Shown: positions 33,878 through 43,937 of the stretch, piece by piece
How the letters are laid out: every line of letters starts with the position of its first letter
Position numbering within the stretch: position 1 is the first letter of the stretch
Source of the DNA: Streptomyces sp. R302
Lineage (GTDB): Bacteria > Actinomycetota > Actinomycetes > Streptomycetales > Streptomycetaceae
Assembly (NCBI RefSeq): GCF_012927245.1
Contig: NZ_JABBGE010000005.1
Coordinates: 434,001 to 498,000, forward strand
Direction of reading: 5' to 3'
Length of the DNA stretch: 64,000 nt
Notes under the pieces: generated by a model
Databases searched by the model: none
Told to the model about the DNA's origin: nothing
Seen by the model: only the letters and a program-made list of their open reading frames with translations
Position numbers and translations under genes: made by a program

Positions 33878-36814
33878 TCAGTCCGTCACCCGGACCGCGC
33901 GGGCCGGGCGGATGGCGGCCGCTCGGCGTGCCGGGCCCAAGGTGGCCAGGAGAGAGGCGGCGAAGGTGGCCGCGCCCAGAGCGCCGATGCTCGCCCACTC
34001 GATGGGGAAGCCTCCTTCGAGGCCTTCGAAAGCGGCGCTGTTCCGGTACATCAGCCACGTCGTCAGCACGCCCAGCAGGCAGCCCAGGGTGATTCCCTCC
34101 AGTGTGACGAAGGCGCTCTCCCAGAGGAAGGACCGCTGGACGGTGCGGGCCCGGAAGCCGAGGGCCCGCAGGATGCCGATGGTGCGCCGACGTTCGCGTA
34201 CCGCACGGACCATGACGACGCCGAGCCCGGTGACGCCCACGCCCAGCCCCAGGGCGAGGAAGCCCTGCATGAGGCGGAAGAAGGCCGTACTGGAGTCGAA
34301 CTGCTCGCGGATCTCCGACTCGATGGGCGTGGCGACCAGGCTGGACGAGAGCTGCTCGCCCTGCAGACGGGTGGCCAGGGCGTCGGGGGAGGTCCCGTCA
34401 GCAGTCCTCACCAGTGCGGAGGCGTTCTGCGCCTGCGCGCCGAAGAGCTCGCGCGCCGCGCGCTCGCTCATCACCACGGGGTACGTGGTGGAGCTCGCGC
34501 CGGTGCCGGGGTAGAAGACCATGCCGTTGCTGAGCACGCCGGCGATGACCTTCTGTTCGCTGCGCCCGGTGCGGGGGTCGGTGACGACGAGGGCGTCGCC
34601 CGGGTCGTAGTAGTCGCCGGCCGGGCCGCCCGTGCTGCCGAAGAATCCGTCGAGGACGACGTAGCGGGGATCGGCGGCGAGCGCGCGCCAGACCGCGGGG
34701 TCGGTCGCGAGCCCGGGCAGCCGTTCGCGGAAGGTGATGCCCGTGATCGCGCCGTCAGGCACGCCGACGGCGGCGACGTCCAGGGCCCGGGTATCGCGGT
34801 GGCCGGGGTCGGTGGCCCGACCGGTGGCGTTCAGCAGGGGAGTGACGGCCGAGATCCCGTACGTGGAAGGGCTGGTCCGCAACCCGTCGACCAGGTGCTC
34901 GCCCGCGACCTGGGGGTTGTAGTCGAGCCGGAGCGAGTATCCGGCCGTGGCGTCGTCGACGACTCCGTCGACACCCGCGCGCAGGATCCCGGAGATCTCC
35001 GTGAGCAGGACGAGCACGAACACGATCAGGGTGTACATCACGAGCGTCGCCCCCGTACGGAACTTTTTCGCCAGCGGGTAGGCGACCGCGAGCCGTGCGG
35101 CCAGGCCCGACTCGGACGGCCGTTCGAGGAGCCGTCGTACGGGGCGGAGCACCCCCTTCTGGTTGTCGCTGACGAGGATCACCGCGGAGAACGCCGCGAG
35201 GGCGCCTTGGATGACGTAGACGGACATGGAAGGCGTGTCGAAGATGCGGGGGCGTACGACGGGAGCCAGGAGGGTCCAGGCCAGAACCGAGCCCGCGACC
35301 AGGCTGGTGACCGTGTGCCGCGGCAGCACGAGCAGGAGGACCGGGGCGGCGAAGGCGAGGGCGAGCGCCGGCAGGAGATAGGTCGCGTCCGGCTGGCTGC
35401 GCGCCACCGCCGGGACGGCCGCGACCGCGCACAGGACGGCCAGGGTGGCCGCTACCGCCACCCGCCGGCGACGCGGTCCCCGGCCGGGTGAGGCGGGGAG
35501 GTCGCGGATGGCCGCGATGATGTTGAACCTGCTGATGCGGACGCTGGTCGCCAGGATCGCGGCGAAGGCGATGAGCAGCCCCATGGCGAGCCCGTTGAGG
35601 ACGCTCGTGGGAGTGACGTCGAAGGTGATGCGGATGCTGCTGCCGCCGACCGACCAGCCCTGGAAGATCTCCGCGGCCACCACGGCGACGCCCCAGCCGA
35701 CGGCGATCCCGATGCCGACGCCCGGCAGCGCGGACATCAGCGCGTAGGCGGCTCCTTCGAGCGTGAAGGACCCGACGAGCCGCGAGCGTTTCATGCCGAT
35801 CGCCCGCACCATGCCCATCTGGGCCTTCCGTTCCTCCCCGAGCATCACGAAGATGTTCACCAGAAGCAGGGCGCCCGCGATGATGCTGAAGCTCCCGATC
35901 ATCAGGAACAGCGCGCCGAGCGAGTCCCCTGCCTGCTTCGCGTCCCGCAGCACCGTCTGTTTCGGCATGTCGATCGCCGCCTGCTCGGCCAGAGGACCCA
36001 AGGCACCACGTATGTCGGCCGTGACCTGCGGCGTCAGCGCGTTTCCGCCCTCGACACCGCCCCGGTTGGACACGAAGGTGACCGAGCGTGCTTCCGTGCC
36101 CGCCGCGCGGGCGGCGGCGTCCAGGGTTCCCGGAGCCAGGAACGCGTTGCGGTTCAGACGTCCTCCGATACCCACACCGGCGAGGCCCTGCTCCGGCAGC
36201 ACGCGCTCGACCCGGTAGGTTCCGGGCGTCCCGAACAGGTACAGGGTGAGCGAGTCCCCGGTGCGCACGTTCAGGGACCGGGCCAGCGGTTCGTTGACCA
36301 CGACCTGTCCGGGCTCCGGGTTCGGTCCGTCGAGACCCGAGTCGCCGCCCGGCGCACCGAAGCGGGAGGCGTCGGCGAAGTCCATCTGCCAGGCGAGGAC
36401 CCGCGGTTCGGCGACCGGGTGGCCCCCGGTGGAGCTGAGGGCGGACGCCTGCGCGGTCCGGACGGTCAGCACTCCGTCGACGTCGGGATCACCGGTCAGG
36501 GCCGCCAGCCGCTCCGCGACGGTGCGTCCGGCCGGGCCGGGCGGGGCGACGACGCGCTCGTCCACCGGGCCCAGGGTGCGGTACGCCTCCTGCCGCACGG
36601 AGAAGTTCAGGGTGTCGCCGACGACCAGGGCCCCGATCACGATGGCCGTGCCGAGCATCGATCCGCCGATCACCAGAGCGGCCTCGGTACGTCGACGGGC
36701 GACCTGCCGGAAGGCCAGCCTGCGTGACACCGGCTGCCGGACGGCGATCAGGACGAGGGCCGCCAGGGCGAGCGCCAGTGCCACGAGCAGGGGGAGGAGC
36801 AGGTTCGGGTACAT
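33878..36814 (-). CDS. FtsX-like ABC transporter permease
   Basis: 978 residues. Ten or so membrane helices, in the duplicated MacB/FtsX arrangement: an N-terminal helix (LLLPLLVALALALAALVLIA), large extracytoplasmic domains, and two FtsX blocks (MIGSFSIIAGALLLVNIFVM with EERKAQMGMVRAIGMKRSRL; LGLGVGVTGLGVVMVRAVRE with RRRTIGILRALGFRARTV). Such permeases move lipids, peptides or antibiotics, or transmit signals to the cell envelope. It starts 2 bp after the ATPase gene, so the two form one exporter. Ends GPARRAAAIRPARAVRVTD, typical of this family. Confidence 0.92.
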   Translation of the reverse strand: MYPNLLLPLLVALALALAALVLIAVRQPVSRRLAFRQVARRRTEAALVIGGSMLGTAIVIGALVVGDTLNFSVRQEAYRTLGPVDERVVAPPGPAGRTVAERLAALTGDPDVDGVLTVRTAQASALSSTGGHPVAEPRVLAWQMDFADASRFGAPGGDSGLDGPNPEPGQVVVNEPLARSLNVRTGDSLTLYLFGTPGTYRVERVLPEQGLAGVGIGGRLNRNAFLAPGTLDAAARAAGTEARSVTFVSNRGGVEGGNALTPQVTADIRGALGPLAEQAAIDMPKQTVLRDAKQAGDSLGALFLMIGSFSIIAGALLLVNIFVMLGEERKAQMGMVRAIGMKRSRLVGSFTLEGAAYALMSALPGVGIGIAVGWGVAVVAAEIFQGWSVGGSSIRITFDVTPTSVLNGLAMGLLIAFAAILATSVRISRFNIIAAIRDLPASPGRGPRRRRVAVAATLAVLCAVAAVPAVARSQPDATYLLPALALAFAAPVLLLVLPRHTVTSLVAGSVLAWTLLAPVVRPRIFDTPSMSVYVIQGALAAFSAVILVSDNQKGVLRPVRRLLERPSESGLAARLAVAYPLAKKFRTGATLVMYTLIVFVLVLLTEISGILRAGVDGVVDDATAGYSLRLDYNPQVAGEHLVDGLRTSPSTYGISAVTPLLNATGRATDPGHRDTRALDVAAVGVPDGAITGITFRERLPGLATDPAVWRALAADPRYVVLDGFFGSTGGPAGDYYDPGDALVVTDPRTGRSEQKVIAGVLSNGMVFYPGTGASSTTYPVVMSERAARELFGAQAQNASALVRTADGTSPDALATRLQGEQLSSSLVATPIESEIREQFDSSTAFFRLMQGFLALGLGVGVTGLGVVMVRAVRERRRTIGILRALGFRARTVQRSFLWESAFVTLEGITLGCLLGVLTTWLMYRNSAAFEGLEGGFPIEWASIGALGAATFAASLLATLGPARRAAAIRPARAVRVTD

Positions 36815-36816
36815 GA

Positions 36817-37563
<747 letters not shown>

Positions 37564-37659
37564 ACGAGACCCCGGAGGCGATCGGCCGCCACGGCCATCC
37601 GGTCCCGTACCCGGGGCCGACCGGCCCCGTGAGGAGCGGCTGGTCAGGGCCGTGCCTCC

Positions 37660-38093
37660 TCGGCCGCGTGGGCACGTCGCCGGACGACCGTGGAGGTCGG
37701 CCGGCGGCGGGAAGAACCCGCCGAGGCCGCCCGCCGCTCCGACCCCGCCCGTCACCGAGCCGACGCGTTCCGCCGGCACGAGACGTGCGACGAGGGCGAA
37801 GACCGCCCCCGAACCCGCGTGAGCCAGTGTCCCGGCGAGGTGGCCCAGGCAGAGCACGGGGAGACGGTCAGGGCGGCGACGACGGGGAAGACCCGGCGTG
37901 CTCCCCAGCGGTCCGTGAGTGCCCCCGCCGGGATCCTGCCGAGCGCGCCGACCACGACCGGGACGGCGACCACCAGGGACTGCTCGGACGACGTGAGGCC
38001 GAGGTCGTCCCGCAGGCGCGGGCCGAGCGGCGCGAGGAGGGCCCAGGCCCGGAAACAGAGGGTGAACCCGGTCGTGGCCAGGATCAGCATCAT
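37660..38093 (-). pseudogene. Nitrate/nitrite transporter (NarK-type MFS), internally deleted
   Basis: The N-terminus from ATG 38093 is NarK-like: LATTGFTLCFRAWALLAPLG, LRDDLGLTSSEQSLVVAVPV and GRIPAGALTDRWGARRVFPV. After about 95 residues the frame changes near 37850. A fragment from much later in the protein follows (GSGAVFALVARLVPAERVGS and VTGGVGAAGGLGGFFPP), which then ends in non-homologous sequence. About 200 central residues and the last helices are gone; intact NarK proteins have 400 or more. It lies next to a decayed formate dehydrogenase gene, so an anaerobic/nitrate-linked block has eroded here. Confidence 0.75.
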
Positions 38094-38307
38094 CCGTTGA
38101 CGGCCGGTGCTTTCCGTGGAGGGGCTTTCCCGGTGCTTCGGATCACGGCACCTCCCGGGGCCCCCTTTCCCTTTCCGCGTCCGATCGGCCCTCGCGGGGG
38201 GCCGACCGGCCCTGTGCGCGGAGCGCCGGGCGGCGCACCGTGAGGAGAGGAGGTCGCGACGGTCGGGGTTCCGCCCGGCCGGGGCCGACCGGCCGTCGGG
38301 AGTGTGA

Positions 38308-38571
38308 GTGGCCATGATGTTCTGGAACGGCGACGGCATGAACGGATGGGGCTGGTTCGCCATGTCGGCCGGAATGATCCTTTTCTGGGGACTCCTGATC
38401 ACCGCCGTCGTGTTGATCTTCCGAGCGCTGGACCGGGCAGCCGAACGTCCCGCGCGTCAGGACGGACCCACGGGGCCGGAGCGGATCCTCGGCGAGCGGT
38501 TGGCCCGCGGTGAGATCGACGAGGAGGAGTACCGCAGGCGGCTGAGCGCTCTGCGGAGCGGAGAGTCGTAG
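38308..38571 (+). CDS. Small membrane protein with SHOCT domain
   Basis: 87 residues: a Trp/Met/Gly-rich N-terminus, one membrane helix (WFAMSAGMILFWGLLITAVVLIF) and a C-terminal SHOCT-like helix (ERILGERLARGEIDEEEYRR). SHOCT modules are short oligomerisation domains at C-termini of bacterial membrane proteins. The start is GTG 38308 or ATG 38314. Function unknown. Divergent from the NarK remnant. Confidence 0.8.
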   Translation: MAMMFWNGDGMNGWGWFAMSAGMILFWGLLITAVVLIFRALDRAAERPARQDGPTGPERILGERLARGEIDEEEYRRRLSALRSGES

Positions 38572-38679
38572 GTCGCGCCGTGGGGGGCCGTCGGGATGCG
38601 GGAGGGCGTGCGCCCGGCCAGGCTGGGAACATGGCCCGCCGGACGCCCGCGGAGTCGCGTGGGCGGCACGACGCGCTCC

Positions 38680-38943
38680 GTGAGCGATCCACGCGAACTG
38701 CTCCGCCATGTGTGGGAGTTCGCGGCTGACGAGAGCTGCGGGGCCTGTTCGCCCTGCCGCGTCGGGACCCGTCGGGGTCTCAGGCTCGCCCAGGAGAAAG
38801 GCCCCGCACCCGGTGAGGCGTACGGGAGCCTGGCGCGTCTCATGGGCGAGGCGAGCCTCTGCGCCTTCGGCCGCCGGGTCCCCCTCGCCGTCCGCAGCCT
38901 CGCCCGCGCCTACGGGAACGCCCTTGAGGGGTGGGACCGGTGA
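38680..38943 (+). CDS. NuoF-like 4Fe-4S domain protein (stand-alone)
   Basis: About 87 residues from GTG 38680; an earlier start at 38596 is possible but adds Arg/Gly-rich residues. The core ADESCGACSPCRVGTRRG is the NADH-binding-subunit (NuoF/FdsB) C-terminal iron-sulphur signature, with a later Cys in EASLCAFGRR completing a four-Cys set. Normally this domain is the tail of a 400-residue NADH-binding protein; the flavin/NADH part is absent. It overlaps the start of the formate dehydrogenase alpha gene by 4 bp, so it was a subunit of that enzyme. Confidence 0.7.
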   Translation: MSDPRELLRHVWEFAADESCGACSPCRVGTRRGLRLAQEKGPAPGEAYGSLARLMGEASLCAFGRRVPLAVRSLARAYGNALEGWDR

Positions 38944-41121
38944 CCCGCCTCCGGGTCGACGGCCTGGCCGTCGACCTGCCCGGCGGAGCCACCTTGCTCG
39001 ACGCGGCGCGGGCCGCGGGCGCCGAACTGCCCTCCCTCTGCCACGACGACCGCCTCCGGTCCGTCGGTTCGTGCCGGACCTGCCTCGTGCGGATCGGCGG
39101 GCGGACCGTCGCCGCCTGCGTCACCCCCGCCGCCCCGGGCATGGAGGTCGACACGGCCGGCGAGGAGATCCGGAACCTGCGGCGGGACGCCGTGGCCCTC
39201 ATCGCCTCCGCGCTTCCGCCGCACGCACTCGCCCAGGACCCGCCGAGCGAACTGGCCGAGGCATGTCGAGCCGCGGGCATCACGCCGGACGCGGCCACCG
39301 GGATCGCGGCGCGGGGGCGCGACGACACCCACCCGTACGTCCACCTCGACCGGGACCTCTGCATCGCCTGCGGCCGCTGCGTCCGCATGTGCTCCGACGT
39401 CCAGGGCACCTTCGCCCTCACCCTCACGGGACGCGGAGCCGACACGGTCGTCGCGCCCGGGACCGGCGGGCCCTGGGCCGGATCCGACTGCGTCGCCTGC
39501 GGCGGCTGCGTCGACACGTGCCCCACCGGCGCGATCACCCAGCCCGGTCCCGCCCGGGGCCTCACCTCACGGCCACCGGCCACCGGCCGCGTGCGCACCA
39601 CCTGCGGGTACTGCGGGGTCGGCTGCGCGCTGGACGTCGTCGTCCGGGACGAGCGCGTCGCCGCCGTACTGCCGGCTCGCGACGGCCCGGTCAACCTGGG
39701 GCACGCCTGCGTGAAGGGCCGCTTCTCGTACGGCTACCTCACCTCGGCCGAACGCCTCACCGAACCCCTGGTCCGGCGCGCCGGCGCCCTGACCCCGGTG
39801 AGCTGGGACGAGGCGATCGGGGTCGTCGCGGACGGACTGGGCGCCGCCGGCGAGCGCGGCGGCGCCCGGTCGGTCGCCGCCATCTCGTCCGCCCGTGCCA
39901 CCAACGAGGAGAACTACCTCGTCCAGAAGTTCCTGCGGACCGTCATCGGCACGAACAACGTCGACAACTGCTCCCGCCTCTGCCACGCCCCGTCCGCCGC
40001 GGGACTCACCGCCGCCTTCGGGCGCGCCGGCGGAACCGACTCCTTCGACGACGTCGCGGCGGCCGACTGCCTCCTCGTCGTCGGCGCCAATCCGGTGGAG
40101 GCCCACCCCGTCGTCGGCGCACGCCTCCTCCAGCGCGCCCTGGACGGCGCCGCGCTCGTCGTCGCCGACCCGCGGGCCGTGGGCCTCGCCCGCCACGCCG
40201 ACGTCCACCTGCGCCCCCCGCCCCGGCACCAATGTCGCGCTCTTCCACGGCCTCGCGCACGTCCTCGTGGCGGAGGACCTGATCGACTCCGGGTTCCTCC
40301 GCGACCGGGCCACCGGGCTGGCCGAGCTCACCGCGCTCCTGGCGGACTATCCACCCGGGCGGGTCGCCGGGATCACCGGCGTCCCCGCCGAGGACATCCG
40401 CGGGGCCGCTCTGCTCTACGGCCACGCCGAGCGGCCCGCCGTCGTGTACGGGCTCGGTGTCACCGAGCACCTCCACGGCACCGACGGCGTGCGCACCCTG
40501 GCCAACCTGCCCATCCCGCGCGGCGCCGTGGGAGGCACCGGCCGGCGGTTGGGGATCAGCCCGCTGCGCGGCCAGAACAACGTCCGGGGCGCCTCCGACA
40601 TGGGTGCGCTGCCCGACCTGCTCCCCGGCTACGGCCGCCTCACCGACCCCGAGGCCCGCGCCCGGGCGGAGGCGGTGTGGGGCAGGCCGGTGCCGCCCGC
40701 GCCGGGCCTCAGGATTCCCGAGATGTTCGAGGCGGCCCGCGACGGCAGGCTCCAGGCCCTGTGGATCATCGGCGAGGATGTGTGCGCCACCGACCCCGAC
40801 AGCCGGCGCGTCGCGCAAGCGCTCGACGCCTGCCCGCTGGTCGTGGTCGACGAGTTGTTCCTCGGCGAGACCGCCCGGCACGCCGATGTCGTCCCGCCCG
40901 ACGCGGTCCGGATCAGCGACCGCCGGCACCTGGGGCAGAACCTCCGCGAAGCCGTCCGCGAAGAAGTCGAGACCGGCCCGCCCTCTCGCCCCGGCGACCG
41001 GCCCGCTCCTGCTCACCCGCCCCGACCGTCTCAAGAACCACCAGCGGGCAAGCGGCCTGCCGCAACGGCGAGGGATGCGACAGGCCACCTCCCCGTGGGG
41101 CTCAGAAATTGCCGTAGTTGA
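38940..41121 (+). pseudogene. NuoG-like formate dehydrogenase alpha subunit, frameshifted and truncated
   Basis: From GTG 38940: a 2Fe-2S ferredoxin domain (ELPSLCHDDRLRSVGSCRTC), a His-Cys segment, two 4Fe-4S motifs (CIACGRCVRMCSDVQG; CVACGGCVDTCPTGAI), then the molybdopterin domain with TCGYCGVGCAL and NVDNCSRLCHAPSAAG, whose Cys replaces selenocysteine. A surplus C near 40215 shifts the frame; the following frame resumes exactly (GTNVALFHGLAHVLVAEDLI) and runs to ETARHADVV. There the homology stops about 250 residues early, so the molybdopterin-dinucleotide-binding C-terminal domain is missing. It is NAD-linked formate dehydrogenase by architecture. Two lesions argue for a pseudogene. Confidence 0.8.
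41054..41086. terminator. Bidirectional hairpin between convergent genes
   Basis: Arms GGCCTGCCGC (41054-41063) and GCGACAGGCC (41077-41086) pair over 10 bp with one G-U-type mismatch and a 13-nt loop. It lies within the eroded end of the formate dehydrogenase gene and beyond the kinase/phosphatase stop on the other strand. Confidence 0.5.
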
Positions 41122-42016
41122 CCTGCCAGGTGGGCAGCCCCATCCGGCGCCACACCGCGACCACCCGGTCCCGGTCGTCCAGCGACACACGGACCGCGTA
41201 GCGATGGCGGACGTGTGCGTCGAACAGCTCGGTCTTGACGAGGTCGTCGGAGCGGCCGTCGCCGGAGGCGCGCATCCACAGCTCGTCGTAGGGCACCTCG
41301 TACCGCTCCAGCCAGGCCTCGGTCAGGGCGCGATGGTCCTCGCTGCGGCCGGAGAGGAGGACGATACGGTCCCGATGGGAGCCGTGGAAGGCGCGCAGGG
41401 CGTCGCGGACCGGGACGTTGAGCAGGTCGAGGTCGCAGCGGCTGAAGTCGTACGGTCCGCGGTCGCCGCGCAGCGCGAGGGTGCCGTCGATGTCGCACAG
41501 GACGGCCGACGGCAGCGCGGTGTCGGGGGAGTACGGGGTGACGGTGGGCCGGTCGTTGAGCCAGTCGTCGGTGAGCCGCCAGCCGCCACGGGTGGCCTTG
41601 GCGTGCTTCTCGGCGAGGATACGGATGATCTCCTCGCCTACGGGCCGCTCGCGGGCCGCGTCGCGGCGGACGCACTCGTCGACGGGCACGGAGGTGAAGT
41701 CGTGCACGACGAAGGTGGCCTCACGGCCGGTCAGGGCGGCCTTCAGCCTCCGCGGGACGTGGGGGGTGAGGTGGGTGTTGTCGACGACGACGTCGAAGCC
41801 GCCGTCGACGGCCGTGCGCACGGCGGTGTCCTGGATGTCGAGCACCGTCTGCTCGTGAACCCGCGAGCGGCGGTCACCGCTCGGCAGGTCGAGCATGGCG
41901 CGCAGGTCGTCGAGGTTGACCCGGCGCATCCGCCCCTCGGCGCGCTCCTGCAGAGCGCGGGCGGCCGTCGTCTTGCCGGAGGCGGGCAGTCCGGTCATCA
42001 CATGGACCACGGGCAC
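41102..42016 (-). CDS. Polynucleotide kinase-phosphatase, T4 Pnkp-like
   Basis: 304 residues, the same size and order as T4 Pnkp (301). The N-terminal kinase has P-loop GLPASGKTT (residues 9-17), DVVVDNTHLTP (about 75-85) and an Arg-rich lid (RRDAARERPVGEEII). The C-terminal HAD phosphatase has CDIDGTLAL (Asp175, Asp177), IVLLSGRSEDHRA and a late SLDDRD acidic motif. It adds a 5' phosphate and removes 2',3'-cyclic phosphate from broken RNA so that a ligase can seal it. The GTG start overlaps closely with the RNA ligase gene just upstream (2 bp gap), with GAGGAG in the ligase's last codons. Confidence 0.9.
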   Translation of the reverse strand: MPVVHVMTGLPASGKTTAARALQERAEGRMRRVNLDDLRAMLDLPSGDRRSRVHEQTVLDIQDTAVRTAVDGGFDVVVDNTHLTPHVPRRLKAALTGREATFVVHDFTSVPVDECVRRDAARERPVGEEIIRILAEKHAKATRGGWRLTDDWLNDRPTVTPYSPDTALPSAVLCDIDGTLALRGDRGPYDFSRCDLDLLNVPVRDALRAFHGSHRDRIVLLSGRSEDHRALTEAWLERYEVPYDELWMRASGDGRSDDLVKTELFDAHVRHRYAVRVSLDDRDRVVAVWRRMGLPTWQVNYGNF

Positions 42017-42018
42017 GG

Positions 42019-43236
42019 TCAGTTCTCCTCGTCGGTGGTGAAGGGGTCGGCGGTCTCGGGGCGCAGGCCACGCCACACGAACAGGTCGGTGGGACGGCCG
42101 TCGAGCCGCAGGAACATCGCCGACCGTAGACCCGGATCGGCCAGCTCCTTGACGGCGCGGGCGAACGCGCCCCGGTCGGCGGCGAGAGGGGCGAGCCGCT
42201 CGTATGCCTCGTCGATGGCCCGCTCACGGGCGGCGAACGCCTCCTCGAACCCTGCGATGACGGACCGGACCCAGGCGTCGAACTCGTCCGGCACCTGTTC
42301 CAGAAGAGCCTCCAGGGGCCGCCCGCCCTGCGAACGGATCCCCTCGAGCTCCGCGACGGACAGACCGAGGCCCTGGGCGAGACGCTTGACGGAGACACCG
42401 GCGAAACGCTGCACGCCGTGCCCGCGCCAGATGTCCCGCTCGGTGACCCCGGTGAGGACCTTGTGGAGCCGTACGTACTCCGCCAGCTTGGCCTTGGCGC
42501 GCACCCCGGACGCGAAACGCAGCACGAAACCCTCCGCGTCCGTACCGGTGGCGGCGGCGCCGTCGGGCAGCGTGTTCGTCTCGGTCAGCTTGACGAGCGC
42601 TTCGAGCGGCATCGGCGGATGCACGGTGACCACCGACCCGATGCCGCTCCACGCGGCCGCCGCCCCGGCGAGACCGAGCTCCGCGCCGTCCGGCCCGAAC
42701 GCGGCGAGCAGGACGAGGTCCCGCCGGTCGCCGTAGTCCACGACGATGCGGTTCTGCGGATAGACGATCTCCATGAGGTACGTCACCCCCGGCACCAGCC
42801 GCGAGGTGTCGGCGGCATCGAGCCGACGCTGCGCCCAGGTCGCCTGGGCACTGATGAACGAACCCTTCGAGGCGACCCGCCACCGCCCTGCGTAGTGGAA
42901 GACCAGGCCCAGGCTGCCGTCGACCTTCTCGTACACCTCGAACGGCTCGTCGGGCAGCGCCGGCGCGTAGGGCCGACCGGACTCGTGCTCGGAGACGTTG
43001 AAGAACTTCGGCAGCGGAAAGGCGACGATCCGGCCGGTGCGGTCGTCGGCGACGAGGCCGCGGCAACGGGTGGTGACGCTGTTCCAGACGCCTTCGTACT
43101 GACAGCTGCGCGTGTACGTGTAGATGGACAGCGGCAGCTCGGGGTGCGACTTGCGGGTCACGTGCCCGGCTCCGACCGCCGCCGCCAGCTCCTGGGGCGG
43201 CAGCAGCGCGTCGAGAGTCAGGTACTCCTGGCTCAT
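42019..43236 (-). CDS. RNA ligase, T4 Rnl1-like
   Basis: 405 residues. Nucleotidyltransferase motifs: I, EKVDGSLG with Lys104 as the AMP-accepting residue; motif Ia, TTRCRGLV upstream; IIIa region, GRWRVASKGSFISAQA; IV, GFVLRF; V, RAKAKLAEYVRLHK; and YLMEIVYPQNRIVVDYG, which closely matches the NFEFVAPTNRIVLAY segment of T4 Rnl1 as I recall it. The C-terminal domain is helical and differs from T4. AGGAGG lies 7 bp before ATG 43236. With the kinase-phosphatase gene it forms a two-gene RNA (probably tRNA) repair operon. Confidence 0.9.
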   Translation of the reverse strand: MSQEYLTLDALLPPQELAAAVGAGHVTRKSHPELPLSIYTYTRSCQYEGVWNSVTTRCRGLVADDRTGRIVAFPLPKFFNVSEHESGRPYAPALPDEPFEVYEKVDGSLGLVFHYAGRWRVASKGSFISAQATWAQRRLDAADTSRLVPGVTYLMEIVYPQNRIVVDYGDRRDLVLLAAFGPDGAELGLAGAAAAWSGIGSVVTVHPPMPLEALVKLTETNTLPDGAAATGTDAEGFVLRFASGVRAKAKLAEYVRLHKVLTGVTERDIWRGHGVQRFAGVSVKRLAQGLGLSVAELEGIRSQGGRPLEALLEQVPDEFDAWVRSVIAGFEEAFAARERAIDEAYERLAPLAADRGAFARAVKELADPGLRSAMFLRLDGRPTDLFVWRGLRPETADPFTTDEEN

Positions 43237-43419
43237 GGGGTTCCTCCTGGTTTCGAGGAACCCCATCCTTCCGCGCGGACGACTGCTCCGACCAGCGATT
43301 TAGTACGCCCCCGACGACCACCCCGAGACCTTCCCCGAAGAGCCCGCCCGGGACGGCGCGCGGGCCGGGGACGGCGTACGGGCCGGGGACGGCGTTCGGG
43401 AAGAAAGGTGCCGTCGACC

Positions 43420-43448
43420 CCATCCGGAGGACCGCTTCGCGCTGAATG
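43420..43448 (+). promoter_or_regulatory. SigK-type promoter of the short fasciclin gene
   Basis: -35 CCATCC (43420-43425), 17-bp spacer, -10 TGAATG (43443-43448). The element matches those in front of sigK, the molybdoenzyme and the full fasciclin gene. A transcript would start near 43455, about 60 nt before the ATG. Confidence 0.6.
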
Positions 43449-43516
43449 TCCGGTTGGAAGGTCAATCGATCCACGGCCGCGACTCCTCGGTGTCCGGCCG
43501 GCGGGAGGAGCACGTC

Positions 43517-43813
43517 ATGAACGCCACGTTCACCCGGCGCCGCGTCCCGGCCGTACCGGCCGCCGCGGCCCTCGCGGTCTCTTTCGGAACTCTCGCCCCG
43601 CAGGCGTCGGCCGACGACGGCGGTGCCCCGTTCGGTCCGGCCTGCGCCTCGGTGCCCGAGCAGGGGGCCGGCTCCTTCGCCGGCATGGCCGACGACCCGG
43701 TGGCGACCGCCGCTCCGAACAAGGTGAACGACACCGCCTCCGTCGTCTGCGGCGATGTACAGACGTCCCACGCGACCGTGCACCTCATCGACACCGTGCT
43801 CATGCCGAAGTGA
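43517..43813 (+). CDS. Fasciclin-family secreted protein with core deleted
   Basis: 98 residues. Signal peptide (RRRVPAVPAAAALAVSFGTL, cleavage near QASAD). The mature part begins APFGPACASVPEQGAGSFAG and ends TASVVCGDVQTSHATVHLID then TVLMPK, the same two ends as the full fasciclin lipoprotein encoded at 46302. The roughly 95 residues between (both conserved FAS1 boxes, including the TVFAPTNDAF type) are absent, in frame. The two cysteines that flank the domain in MPT70-like proteins remain. A fasciclin fold is impossible in 60 residues; it is either a decayed paralogue or a minimal disulphide-linked peptide. GGGAGGAG lies 8 bp upstream. Confidence 0.8.
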   Translation: MNATFTRRRVPAVPAAAALAVSFGTLAPQASADDGGAPFGPACASVPEQGAGSFAGMADDPVATAAPNKVNDTASVVCGDVQTSHATVHLIDTVLMPK

Positions 43814-43937
43814 GGGCGCGTCGAGCCACCGGGCCCGGCCACGGCCGGGCGCCTGACCGGCGTCCGGGCGCCCCCGTGACGACGAAGAACCCGCATGAGG
43901 CGTGTACGGCCCGGAACTCCGTGAAACGGATCAGCAC

